Counted from the first letter of the stretch, positions 41,123 through 49,098 are shown. The stretch: 64,000 nt of DNA from an uncultured Blautia sp. (GCA_937893675.1 CALBGI010000062.1:39058-103057), one strand, 5' to 3'. Program-made: numbers and translations. The notes: generated by a model not told the origin, from the letters alone.

Positions 41123-41166
41123 GTATCATAGGAAATTACGACCAAATGTTCCTGTGATACAAAAAA
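41117..41166. repeat. 18-bp inverted repeat
   Basis: TTTTTTGTATCATAGGAA (41117-41134) and TTCCTGTGATACAAAAAA (41149-41166) match as inverted repeats with one difference and a 14-base loop. The shape fits a bidirectional terminator or a small dispersed palindromic element. Confidence 0.75.
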
Positions 41167-41279
41167 TGTTTTGCGCAGGTTGCCAGATTTTCTGGGGTGA
41201 AGAGTATATATAATCTCTTCATAATGGTCTGTAAAAATTTCCTGTAGGATATTCATAAGACTATTATGCAGGAAAAATA

Positions 41280-41334
41280 ACAAAAAGAAACTCCTCCCCT
41301 CAAGATTGAGGGGGGAGGGGAGTTGAACAGGCGA
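41280..41334 (-). terminator. Terminator of the XRE gene
   Basis: A very G/C-rich hairpin (AACTCCTCCCCTC with GAGGGGGGAGGGGAGTT, small bulges) is followed on the minus strand by TTTCTTTTTG. Confidence 0.75.
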
Positions 41335-41350
41335 AGCCAATTCGTTGCTG

Positions 41351-41575
41351 TCATTTACTGTTGTTTCTGGGATAGGGATTTTTTTCATCTGTTAATCCGG
41401 CAAGGTAATCCATGCTTGTATTAAGCGCAAGGGCAATCTGCTTACATTGTTCAAAAGAATAATAGCGCTTTCCCCGCTCGATTTTAGAGTAGTCGCTTTG
41501 ATCGATTCCTGTTAAATGCTGCATTTTAATCTGTGTATAACCGCGTTCTTTTCGTAAATCTTTAAGTCGTGACAT
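41351..41575 (-). CDS. Small XRE-family HTH regulator
   Basis: The 74-residue protein is a single helix-turn-helix domain: LRKERGYTQIKMQHLTGIDQSDYSKIERGKRYYSFEQCKQIALALN, typical of Cro/CI-type repressors, with a short tail. The ATG follows GAGGTGCTCAA on the minus strand. A palindrome and direct repeats lie just upstream, suggesting autoregulation. It marks the left edge of the A/T-rich island. Confidence 0.9.
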   Translation of the reverse strand: MSRLKDLRKERGYTQIKMQHLTGIDQSDYSKIERGKRYYSFEQCKQIALALNTSMDYLAGLTDEKNPYPRNNSK

Positions 41576-41607
41576 TTGAGCACCTCATTTTTGAATGATT
41601 ATGGGGG

Positions 41608-41643
41608 ATTGACCTATTGACAATAGGGTGAAATTGACCTATT
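41608..41643. promoter_or_regulatory. Probable operator of the XRE regulator
   Basis: CCTATTG A CAATAGG (41613-41627) is a perfect 15-bp palindrome. ATTGACCTATT occurs twice as a direct repeat (41608-41618 and 41633-41643), 25 bp apart. The sites lie 33-68 bp upstream of the XRE start codon and would control it or a divergent transcript into the island. Confidence 0.65.
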
Positions 41644-41699
41644 ATTTAAGGAGAGTACTTGGTGTTCTATAAATAGGAAAGAATTAGGCTGTATTTATT

Positions 41700-41886
41700 A
41701 TGGATATAACAAAAGAAGTATATGCAAAAATTATCAGAGGAGTTACAGGCGCTGCATATGAAACCGGAGGTATTCTTGGAGAAAATGCTGGAGTTGTTTA
41801 TGGAATAATGAAATTCTTTCAGAAGGTGATTTGCGTTATATGAAAAGTTATGTTCGAAATGCCGGGGACAGTTATAAAATCGTATG
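41700..41886 (+). pseudogene. Broken JAB/MPN-like gene
   Basis: From the ATG at 41700 a 47-residue frame reads MDITKEVYAKIIRGVTGAAY followed by ETGGILGENAGVVYGIMKFF, which resembles the start of JAB/MPN-type (Mov34/PAD1-like) proteins in the E-x-GGILG motif. It stops at 41843. A different frame across 41818-41886 continues with ILSEGDLRYMKSYVRNAGDS and ends in a stop. A frameshift plus an internal deletion explains this best. No catalytic HxH remains. Confidence 0.5.
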
Positions 41887-41909
41887 ATTCCAGGTAGAAG
41901 GAACAAGAG

Positions 41910-43172
41910 ATGGAAAGGAAAGAGATGGACGACAGGGGAAGATTTTTATGTGAAAAAGGTGATGCTTATTTTAATGGGGAAGGCGTCAAACAAAATTACG
42001 AGGAGGCCTTTAAATACTATACTGCTGCGGCAAAACTAGGGGAGGCAACAGCTATCAAAAATCTTGGCTTATGTTATGTCGCGGGAAAAGGGACAGAGGA
42101 GGACGCTAATAGGGCAGTATCAATGTTTCGTATGGCGGCAGATTTAAATAATAAAGAAGCCTGTCATAATCTGGGGAAATGTTACTCAGAAGGAATTGGA
42201 GTAGAGGTAAATGCGCAAAAAGCATTCGAGTGGCATTTAAAAGCAGCGGAAATGAACAGTTCAGATGATCAGCAGATTATTGCGATGAACTACGAAGATG
42301 GCGAGGGAGTTCATCAGAACTACACTGAGGCTGCAAAATGGTATAGGAGAGCGGCAGAACAGGGAAATACATATGCTCAATACAAGCTTGGCTGTTTTTA
42401 TCGGGATGGAAAAGGTGTTGCCATAGATATTCAAGAAGCTAGAAGATGGTTTCGCTGTGCGGCTGTAAAGGGAGATGTCAAAGCGCAAACAGCGCTTGGG
42501 ATAGCGTTGACTCAAAGCGATGGCAAAGTTGAAATTGATTTCAAGGAGTCTTTTGAATGGATAAGAAAAGCAGCAGAGCAAGGCGATTCACTTGCAGAAT
42601 ATACCTGGGGAATATACTGTCTTTCTGGGATTGCGGTGCCGGAGGATCGTCAAAAAGCAAGGCAGCTTTTGAAAAGCTGCGCTTTCAAAAATGATGATGT
42701 ATCAGGCATGGCCATGGAGAAATTAGTAGAGTTAGGCTTAGAAGATTTGCCTGAAGTAAAAGAAACGAAGAATAAAGGGAGATTTTTTAGAAAGCAATCT
42801 GGCAGAGGGGATAATATGTTGGCGGAAAAGAAAGATCGGATGTTTTGGTGGTTGGTAGCAATAATAATGAGTGGAGGCATACTTGCCTTTTCTTATATTA
42901 TGCTATTTCAAAATATTCCTGTTAGATTAGTTGAGATTGAACAAGAAATCCAGCAGTATGAAGGTGCTGATCTATCGCTTCTGCCGGATGATGAATTAAT
43001 TTTTTTTAATCCGACCCCGGAAGAATATGATGCATTTCAACTTAGGAGTGCATACAAAAAACTTGAAGCAACAAAGCAGAGCAAACAGATATGTGGAATC
43101 TTAGTTATTGTTTCAATTATCGGTTTAATAGGTTCCTGTATAGGCATGCTGCGAACAGTCAATAAAAATTAA
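41910..43172 (+). CDS. Sel1-repeat protein with C-terminal membrane segments
   Basis: The 420-residue protein has about seven Sel1-like repeats (residues about 12-270), each with patterns such as AAKLGEATAIKNLGLCYVAGKG and AAEQGNTYAQYKLGCFYRDGKG. Sel1 repeats form alpha solenoids for protein binding. After a basic linker (KNKGRFFRKQSGRG) come two membrane helices (about 312-332 and 392-412) with an acidic stretch between. There is no signal peptide, so the repeats should be cytoplasmic. The function is unknown. The A/T-rich codon use differs from neighbouring core genes. The next gene starts 12 bp later. Confidence 0.85.
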   Translation: MERKEMDDRGRFLCEKGDAYFNGEGVKQNYEEAFKYYTAAAKLGEATAIKNLGLCYVAGKGTEEDANRAVSMFRMAADLNNKEACHNLGKCYSEGIGVEVNAQKAFEWHLKAAEMNSSDDQQIIAMNYEDGEGVHQNYTEAAKWYRRAAEQGNTYAQYKLGCFYRDGKGVAIDIQEARRWFRCAAVKGDVKAQTALGIALTQSDGKVEIDFKESFEWIRKAAEQGDSLAEYTWGIYCLSGIAVPEDRQKARQLLKSCAFKNDDVSGMAMEKLVELGLEDLPEVKETKNKGRFFRKQSGRGDNMLAEKKDRMFWWLVAIIMSGGILAFSYIMLFQNIPVRLVEIEQEIQQYEGADLSLLPDDELIFFNPTPEEYDAFQLRSAYKKLEATKQSKQICGILVIVSIIGLIGSCIGMLRTVNKN

Positions 43173-43184
43173 AGGGGGAAAATT

Positions 43185-43853
43185 ATGGCAAAATATTACA
43201 AAGATGGAGAGAAAATACAAGGTACGGATGGAAAGAGCGGTTATGATTTAGGTAGCCATATAGTTTTTGATGGAAAAACTTATTACAGACAAGGTGATAG
43301 TTGGTATTGCCCAAGTGATGGAAAAACATATCATCGGGAAGGAGATATTTTCTATTGCCCGGAAGATGGGAATAGAGGATATATAGATGGAGATTCCTTA
43401 TATTTCAATCAAGAAAAAAATAGTGAGAAGAATTGTTATTCTACAGGAGATACAACATATACAGCAAGGGAAGCGAAAGGGATAGTTATTTTGATTATTT
43501 TTGCTTTCATACTAAAAATCGCCAGCGAATTTATGAATTTGTATTTTCAAGACGGTTTAGAAGATGTTTTTGGTATAAACTTACCGGGCTTTATTGTGAC
43601 AATAGCTATATGGATTATTGGTTCTTTTTCTAAAAAACTGGCGGTGCTGATAGCGTTAATAATTGTTATGGGAGCATTTATTGTGGGGGCACTTCATAAT
43701 AATATTTATTTTGCTCAATTTGAAAATGAAAAAACGAATGCTGAACAATTTATTGCGCAGGAGGTTGTCCCTGCGGAAGAGAGGAATGTCTTTAATAACT
43801 CGATTATAGCATACAATACTTCCGTAATACGCAGAATCAGTGAAAATTATTAA
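43185..43853 (+). CDS. Membrane protein with three 16-residue DGKTYY-type repeats
   Basis: I do not recognise a family. The 222-residue protein begins with a hydrophilic, Tyr-rich region containing three tandem 16-residue units: residues 29-44, 45-60 and 61-76, each starting DG and carrying G-D-x-x-Y-C/F-P/N near the end. Three hydrophobic segments follow (about 98-115, 133-147 and 152-170), then a polar C-terminal tail. The repeats may form a small beta structure. The gene lies 12 bp after the Sel1 gene behind AAAGGGGGAAAATT, so the two membrane proteins are likely co-expressed. Confidence 0.75.
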   Translation: MAKYYKDGEKIQGTDGKSGYDLGSHIVFDGKTYYRQGDSWYCPSDGKTYHREGDIFYCPEDGNRGYIDGDSLYFNQEKNSEKNCYSTGDTTYTAREAKGIVILIIFAFILKIASEFMNLYFQDGLEDVFGINLPGFIVTIAIWIIGSFSKKLAVLIALIIVMGAFIVGALHNNIYFAQFENEKTNAEQFIAQEVVPAEERNVFNNSIIAYNTSVIRRISENY

Positions 43854-43897
43854 TCAAAAATATCTATGATAAATAGGTGATAAAGCAAAGGAGAAGA

Positions 43898-44143
43898 ATG
43901 AAATTGAAACGAAAAGGAACTGCCGGGGGAGCTGTGTTGTCCGACGAAACCTGGCAGTATGTAAGTAACGGTGGTCCAGCACATGGAACCTGGCAGCTTA
44001 CAGAAGGCAAGGACAATGAAATTCAGATGCCGTCAGAATCAGGCTTGGGAGAAGATAGACGACATGTAGGTGGCGTACGGGAATATTCCATTGACGGAGA
44101 TATTCTGACGCTGGATGGAGTTGGAGAATATGAAAGAGAATAA
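43898..44143 (+). CDS. Orphan 81-residue protein, probably a remnant
   Basis: From the ATG at 43898 (AAAGGAGAAG upstream) the frame encodes MKLKRKGTAGGAVLSDETW, then GTWQLTEGKDNEIQMPSESG and YSIDGDILTLDGVGEYERE. The tail looks like the final beta strands of a lipocalin-like or similar secreted domain, but there is no signal peptide and the domain would be incomplete. It may be a fragment of a decayed gene. Function cannot be assigned. Confidence 0.45.
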   Translation: MKLKRKGTAGGAVLSDETWQYVSNGGPAHGTWQLTEGKDNEIQMPSESGLGEDRRHVGGVREYSIDGDILTLDGVGEYERE

Positions 44144-44241
44144 CAGCGCATTGTAAATAGCAAACAGCTCAAATTTTCTGCATCGATAATGGATTTGGCA
44201 TGAAGGTTTGGGCTTTTATTTTTGCAGGGAAGGAGGACGGA

Positions 44242-44467
44242 ATGGGAAAGATCGTGTGTAAGAAATGTGGTCATTTAAATGATGAAACACAAATTTTTTG
44301 CGCGAATTGCGAGGCAGTATTGAGCGATTCTGCATATGGAAAAAAATACCTTGGAAAATTGCAAATATGTGGTGATTATTGCAGGGGTAGAGTATAGGAT
44401 TTCGCTTGAAGAAGCAGAAAAGTGTGTTGAAACATTGAGACGTATGAAAAATACTACGGAATCATAA
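44242..44467 (+). pseudogene. Zinc-ribbon protein, apparently frameshifted
   Basis: From ATG 44242 (GAAGGAGGACGGA upstream) a 51-residue frame reads MGKIVCKKCGHLNDETQIFC followed by ANCEAVLSDSAYGK, a clear CxxC ... CxxC zinc ribbon, and stops at 44397. A second frame runs from about 44360 to the stop at 44467 and reads GVEYRISLEEAEKCVETLRR near its end, which looks like true coding sequence. One original gene of roughly 75 codons broken by a frameshift is the simplest reading. Confidence 0.5.
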
Positions 44468-44494
44468 AGGGATATTTTTGAGGGGATCATACAA

Positions 44495-47065
44495 ATGAAA
44501 AAGAACCATTTTTTATGGCTGTTTATATTAGCGACAGCAATTTTCGCAAGCTATATGTTTTTGTGGACATCCGGCAGACGCGTGGAAGAAAAACCATATG
44601 AGGGAGAAACAACGCTGACGACAGCGAGCTCGTTTGATGAGTTTTCCAAAGAGGTTGTAGATTTAATAAAGCGGTATGATGGAAACAGCATGGATTCTGA
44701 GGCCACTTCCATGCCTTTCTACTCAAGACGGCTTATTGTGCAGGGAACGGGAGAAGCTCTTGATTTATCTTCCTATGGAGCCAAAGAGGTCATACAGGGC
44801 ATGGATAATCTGTATGTTATGCAGTTTACAACGCAGGAAATGGCAGAACAGGCCTGCGAAATATTAAGTAATATGGAAGAAGTTGAGTATTGCGAACCAG
44901 ATCAATATGCACAAGCAGCAGAATATGAAGAACCTGAGGAAGCCATGTCCTGGGGCGTTTCGCGCATCGGAGCGGACGCTTATGCAGAACGTGTCAAGGC
45001 TATGACAGACACAGAGATTACAGTTGCGGTGGTAGATACTGGCGTATATCAACATTCCTTTTTGAAAGGCAGAATCGCGGACGGGGGAAGGGATTTTATT
45101 GATGATGACATGAATCCGAATGATGAACATTCACATGGTACTCATGTTGCAGGAACCATTGTAGATTGTACACCGGGTCTGAATGTGAAAATTCTTCCGG
45201 TAAGAGTTCTCGGAGCAGATAATCGCGGCAGCAATCTGGTGATTAGTCTGGGAGTTCGCTATGCGGCTGAACATGGAGCAGAGATTATCAATATGAGTCT
45301 TTATGGAGGAAGAAACCAAACTGTGGATAACGCAGTTATTTATGCGGTCAACAGTGGGTGCACCGTGGTAACAATAGCCGGAAACGATAATAGCAATACG
45401 GAAGATGTATCGCCGGCGCATCTGGAAGAATGTATTACTGTCGCGGCAGTGAATGATCAGCTGGAAAGAGCGGATTTTTCTAACTGGGGAGAAAGCGTGG
45501 ATTTTGCGGCTCCGGGAGTGGATATTCTGAGTTGTGTGCCGGAATTTTTTCTGGGGATCCCCTATGGAGATGCAGAAGAAATTATGGGTGGAACGTCCAT
45601 GGCAGCGCCGCACATCTCCGCGCTTGCAGCTATGATCAAGTTGGAAAATCCTTCTGTAACATCCGAGGAAATCCAGAATATCATGATAGAACACTCTATA
45701 GATTTGGGAGAAGAAGGCTGGGATTTTGACTATGGATGGGGAATGCCGGATTTCTCAGAAGAAGAGGAGACACAGGAAACAGATTTTGTGACATGGTATG
45801 AGGAGATTTTGGCGGAATATAAAACATTGGCGGAAAACAGATTTGATTACAACCTGCGGGAGCAGATCCGGTATGCCAATGAGGGAGTGTGGAACTTCAG
45901 CGGCTTAGAGCAGTATGAGGTTTATTACAGGCTGGCGGATCTTGCAAACGACAGAATTCCGGAGCTGTTGATTTCGGTAAATGAAAAAGGAGCCCCCAAA
46001 AATATTGTAGATATTTTCGGGATACAGGACGGAGTTCCAACTGCCCTGATCGAAAGTAATACGTCCGTGGGCTATCGTTCCAAATACTATATTACCACAG
46101 ATAATCGTATCAAAAATGTAGGGGACGGCGGGGCGTTAAACAGTGCTGTCAATTATTATACATTGTCCGCTGACAGTGCTTTTCCGAACCTGACAGAACA
46201 ATATGTTTATGACGGCTGGAATGGAGATCAATATACTTATATCAATGAAAATGGAGCCTCTGAAAATATTTCTTTAGAACAATATCAGGCTGTATTATCG
46301 GAGGCAGATGTTGACACGGTAAGTGAATGGACGCTCTTGTATGAGACAGAGGCGGAGCCGGAAGAAAAACCAGAGGAAAAACCGGAGAATACGGTACCTG
46401 CCTATCAGGGGATCTTTATGAAGGAAGACATATATATCAGCCTTCCGCTATATACTTCATATGAAGCCGGGGCGATTGGAATTGTCTATCGTGTATCAGA
46501 ACCGACGTGGGGAGAGTATGGGGTGGACAGTGATATACTGGAAACAGTCGGCGAAATATATGCAGATGGGTATGGGAACTCGTATCAGATCATAGGAGAC
46601 GCCGGTTCCTGCCGGCTGTTTTATACAGAAGGCGGACTTGTGATTCAGGGCGGATCCGAATACGATGGGAGCTATGTTCAGGTTTCAAACATGGGAGCAA
46701 ATACGGAGCTTTCTGAAATGTGGCTGGATATTCCGGGACAATCGGAAAATGAGACACCGGATGTGCCGCAGTCTGTCAGTACGGTGGAAAACGAAACAGA
46801 ATATATTTTTCCCAATAGTGATTCCGTTGAGATAACGGAAGAACAGTTATCTCAGCTGACCGCAGAGCAGCTGATGCTTGCAAGAAACGAAATTTATGCA
46901 AGACATGGGCGGCGATTCGACACGCCGGAAATACAGCAGTATTTTGACTCAAAATCCTGGTACGTGCCAAAATATACGCCGGATGAATTTGCGGCGATCC
47001 AGGATGGGATTTTCAATGAGACAGAACGGAAGAACATTGAGCGGATTCTCCAGGCAGAAAACTAA
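44495..47065 (+). CDS. Membrane-anchored S8 subtilisin-like protease with YARHG domain
   Basis: The 856-residue protein has an N-terminal membrane anchor or signal (about 5-24), a probable inhibitor-like propeptide (about 50-140), and an S8 peptidase domain with the full triad: Asp181 in VVDTGV, His214 in HGTHVAG and Ser368 in GGTSMAAPH. A region of about 400 residues follows with no clear catalytic domain, containing an acidic Pro/Glu spacer (EAEPEEKPEEKPENT), and a C-terminal YARHG domain (about 785-855, LARNEIYARHGRRF and YFDSKSWYVPKYTPDEF). YARHG is an extracellular domain thought to bind the cell wall or sugars. The protease therefore acts outside the membrane. Substrate unknown. Confidence 0.9.
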   Translation: MKKNHFLWLFILATAIFASYMFLWTSGRRVEEKPYEGETTLTTASSFDEFSKEVVDLIKRYDGNSMDSEATSMPFYSRRLIVQGTGEALDLSSYGAKEVIQGMDNLYVMQFTTQEMAEQACEILSNMEEVEYCEPDQYAQAAEYEEPEEAMSWGVSRIGADAYAERVKAMTDTEITVAVVDTGVYQHSFLKGRIADGGRDFIDDDMNPNDEHSHGTHVAGTIVDCTPGLNVKILPVRVLGADNRGSNLVISLGVRYAAEHGAEIINMSLYGGRNQTVDNAVIYAVNSGCTVVTIAGNDNSNTEDVSPAHLEECITVAAVNDQLERADFSNWGESVDFAAPGVDILSCVPEFFLGIPYGDAEEIMGGTSMAAPHISALAAMIKLENPSVTSEEIQNIMIEHSIDLGEEGWDFDYGWGMPDFSEEEETQETDFVTWYEEILAEYKTLAENRFDYNLREQIRYANEGVWNFSGLEQYEVYYRLADLANDRIPELLISVNEKGAPKNIVDIFGIQDGVPTALIESNTSVGYRSKYYITTDNRIKNVGDGGALNSAVNYYTLSADSAFPNLTEQYVYDGWNGDQYTYINENGASENISLEQYQAVLSEADVDTVSEWTLLYETEAEPEEKPEEKPENTVPAYQGIFMKEDIYISLPLYTSYEAGAIGIVYRVSEPTWGEYGVDSDILETVGEIYADGYGNSYQIIGDAGSCRLFYTEGGLVIQGGSEYDGSYVQVSNMGANTELSEMWLDIPGQSENETPDVPQSVSTVENETEYIFPNSDSVEITEEQLSQLTAEQLMLARNEIYARHGRRFDTPEIQQYFDSKSWYVPKYTPDEFAAIQDGIFNETERKNIERILQAEN

Positions 47066-47181
47066 TATAAAGGAAAACAAAAAAGGCATTTCGCAGGAGA
47101 TGTCTTTTTTGTTTGGCATATGATTTTGAAAGGAGCAGAGAATGTGCCGCGGAACATCTTCGCGCAGAGCGACTTTTAGAT

Positions 47182-47211
47182 AAAAAAAGAACTCCGGTCT
47201 CCCGAAGTTCT
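47182..47211 (-). terminator. Terminator of the tRNA-Gly gene
   Basis: On the minus strand AGAACT (47211-47206) and AGTTCT (47193-47188) flank an inner CGG/CCG stem and are followed by seven T residues. Confidence 0.85.
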
Positions 47212-47217
47212 CATCAG

Positions 47218-47290
47218 AGCGATAGACGGGGCTCGAACCCGCGGTCTCGACCTTGGCAAGGTCGCGCGTTACCAACTACGCCACTATCGC
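47218..47290 (-). tRNA. tRNA-Gly (anticodon GCC)
   Basis: On the minus strand the 73-nt gene folds as a cloverleaf. The acceptor stem is GCGATAG/CTATCGC, the D arm is GGCGTAGTTGGTAACGC-like, the anticodon stem-loop is GACCTTGCCAAGGTC with anticodon GCC, the T arm contains GGTTCGAGCCC, and the discriminator is T. The 3' CCA is not encoded. A good promoter lies upstream and a terminator downstream. Confidence 0.95.
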
Positions 47291-47330
47291 ATTTCCCTGT
47301 CGCAAAGGTGTTACCTCAGCGACAAGATAT

Positions 47331-47359
47331 ATAATACAATAAAAGATAAGGATTGTCAA
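47331..47359 (-). promoter_or_regulatory. Promoter of the tRNA-Gly gene
   Basis: On the minus strand TTGACA (47359-47354) and TATTAT (47336-47331) are separated by 17 bp, about 41 bp before the tRNA. Confidence 0.75.
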
Positions 47360-47413
47360 ATGTTTTTTTGAAAAAATTTCAAAAATTCACCAAATTTTAC
47401 CGGAAGCCTTGTT

Positions 47414-48103
47414 TCAGCCCTTTGGGTGATAGTAACGGAGCACATGCTCCGGATAGCGCTGGTCACCGTAGGCCCAGGGACCGGCCGCTTCCTTCAGAGG
47501 ATCGGAATCCTCCCGGAGAGTATTTCCGCTTGCCATCTGAGCGAAGGCCTCCGCACTTTCCTGGCTCCAGACATCTTCCCGATTTTCCTCCATGTAGGAA
47601 AAGTATACGTCAGCGCCGAAATTATAGCCCTGGAGAGCAAGACGGATGCGCTCCATATCCGTGGGGCTTTTGACGCCGGCTTTTTCCATGGAGTATTTCA
47701 GTTCCTGGATCCCGCAGGAAATGGAGTAGGCGGTGTCTGTGATACCGTTTGGTTTCTGGGGATAGAGCTTATTATAAGCGCCTTCGGAGGACTGCATGAC
47801 ATCCGGACCGATACCGGAGCTCTCCTGCATCATAAGCGCCAGTATCAGATCCACATAGTCTGACATGCCGTATTCTGCCGCCTCCTGCTCCACCTGGGTG
47901 CGGTAGCTTTCGCAGGCTTCGTTGATCGTGAGGCGCTCAGCCGGTTTTGGCCGAAGCAGAAAAAAGCCCAGAAGGGTGAGGCCGAGAAGAAGAGCGGCTC
48001 CTGTTCCGGCCAGAAAGAATTTCTGCCGCCGTACCTGCCGGATGCGCTGTTGTTTTTTCTGTTCTTTTGTTGATTTCCTGTTCATCTTATCTGTAGTATC
48101 CAT
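47414..48103 (-). CDS. Lysozyme-like lytic transglycosylase
   Basis: The 229-residue protein has a basic cytoplasmic start, one membrane anchor (about 30-50) and an extracellular lysozyme-like domain of the CwlT N-terminal type (about 62-229). The catalytic Glu lies in ALMMQESSG; SISCGIQELKYSMEKAG and ALQGYNFGADVYFSYM are conserved core segments. It should cleave peptidoglycan glycan strands outside the membrane. A second in-frame ATG six codons downstream is possible. It is divergent from the 3D-domain gene, another wall-active protein. Confidence 0.87.
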   Translation of the reverse strand: MDTTDKMNRKSTKEQKKQQRIRQVRRQKFFLAGTGAALLLGLTLLGFFLLRPKPAERLTINEACESYRTQVEQEAAEYGMSDYVDLILALMMQESSGIGPDVMQSSEGAYNKLYPQKPNGITDTAYSISCGIQELKYSMEKAGVKSPTDMERIRLALQGYNFGADVYFSYMEENREDVWSQESAEAFAQMASGNTLREDSDPLKEAAGPWAYGDQRYPEHVLRYYHPKG

Positions 48104-48189
48104 AAAACTATTGTAACGAATTTGGCCGGGTTTGAAAAGGGCTGATACTGTTTATAATTCTAAAAAAACAGTGAACAATGCCAGGAAAA

Positions 48190-48218
48190 TTGCAAAGACA
48201 GAAAGGCTGTGTTATGAT
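48190..48218 (+). promoter_or_regulatory. Promoter of the 3D-domain gene
   Basis: TTGCAA (48190-48195) and TATGAT (48213-48218) are 17 bp apart, and TG at 48210-48211 gives an extended -10. Confidence 0.65.
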
Positions 48219-48256
48219 AAAAGCAGTTCTTTAGGGTCAGCAGAGGTGAAAAATAT

Positions 48257-49072
48257 ATGAAAAGAAGCTTGGCGGCAGCAGGAATCGCGCTGCTTTTGAT
48301 GTTCCCGTCTGCGGTGTGCGCACAGGAGGAAGGCACAGCGGCGGTGGGACAAAGAATCACAGAGGAACAGATCCGCGAAAGCCCGGAATTTCAGGAGCTG
48401 TCGGAGAGGGTAACGGTTTTGGAGGACTGTGAGGTGCTGGATTTTCCGGGGCGAAAGGACGGACAGCCGGTAGGAGAGATTCTGGAGATGGATGAGGTAG
48501 AGCGTACGGCCAGTATCCAAGGAGACTGGAGCCGTATTACTTTTTCCGATATGGATGGAGCAAACAAAACAGGCTATGTGCCAACTGCGGTTCTGGATGT
48601 GGAATTGCCGGAGACAGAAGGAAATATCACAGAGGTGGACGGGGATATGGCCGGAGCCCTTTCTCCAAGCAGCGGGGAGGGGATTTTTGCGCAGGCGGCA
48701 GAGAGCGTCACAGGCGGAGTGTCGGAAGAGAACGGAGTGCAGGTAGGAACGCCGGTGGCGGCTTCCTCAGATGCTTCTCTTGTGCCGCTGGGGACGTTTC
48801 GCATTACTCATTACTGTCCCTGCAGCATTTGCTGCGGTCCCTGGGCAAACGGCATTACCTCTACCGGAGTGACGGCAACCACAAACCACACCATTGCGGT
48901 GGATCCCACGCAGATTCCCTATGGTTCGCAGGTGGTGATCAACGGGCAGGTGTATGTGGCGGAGGACTGCGGCGGCGCCATCAAGACCAACTGTATTGAT
49001 ATTTATGTCGCCAGTCACGAGGAAGGCGAGAGTAAGGGCGTTTACTATACAGATGTGTATCTGGTACAGTAA
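48257..49072 (+). CDS. Secreted SH3-like / 3D-domain protein
   Basis: The 271-residue protein starts with a signal peptide (about 1-23, ending AVCAQEEG), followed by an SH3-like segment (about 50-115) and a C-terminal 3D domain (about 178-271: FRITHYCPCSICCGPWANG, STGVTATTNHTIAVDPTQIP, AEDCGGAIKTNCIDIYVASH). The three conserved aspartates that define the 3D fold are visible in VDPTQIP, AEDCGG and IDIYV. 3D domains occur in MltA-like lytic transglycosylases, resuscitation-promoting factors and YabE-like proteins, so a wall-cleaving role is likely. Cys pairs may form disulfides. Confidence 0.85.
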   Translation: MKRSLAAAGIALLLMFPSAVCAQEEGTAAVGQRITEEQIRESPEFQELSERVTVLEDCEVLDFPGRKDGQPVGEILEMDEVERTASIQGDWSRITFSDMDGANKTGYVPTAVLDVELPETEGNITEVDGDMAGALSPSSGEGIFAQAAESVTGGVSEENGVQVGTPVAASSDASLVPLGTFRITHYCPCSICCGPWANGITSTGVTATTNHTIAVDPTQIPYGSQVVINGQVYVAEDCGGAIKTNCIDIYVASHEEGESKGVYYTDVYLVQ

Positions 49073-49074
49073 GA

Positions 49075-49098
49075 AAAGCCTGGCGCCGCCGGGGCTTT
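49075..49098. terminator. Hairpin between the converging 3D-domain and metY genes
   Basis: AAAGCC (49075-49080) pairs with GGCTTT (49093-49098), with an inner GGC/GCC stem. The T-runs on both sides are short, so strength is uncertain. Confidence 0.5.

Larger units (their letters stand above)
41050..41350. other. Gene-free interval with hairpins
   Basis: The 301-bp stretch between the BFD-like gene and the XRE gene holds no ORF of interest. It contains a terminator (41083-41122), an 18-bp inverted repeat (41117-41166), a small GAAGAG/CTCTTC stem at 41200-41221 and the minus-strand XRE terminator (41280-41334). Confidence 0.6.

Noticed and set aside
41667..41906. 79-residue minus-strand frame
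   Set aside because: It overlaps the JAB-like remnant on the other strand, has no ribosome binding site, and its composition (Asn, Ser, Phe rich) fits antisense of A/T-rich DNA.
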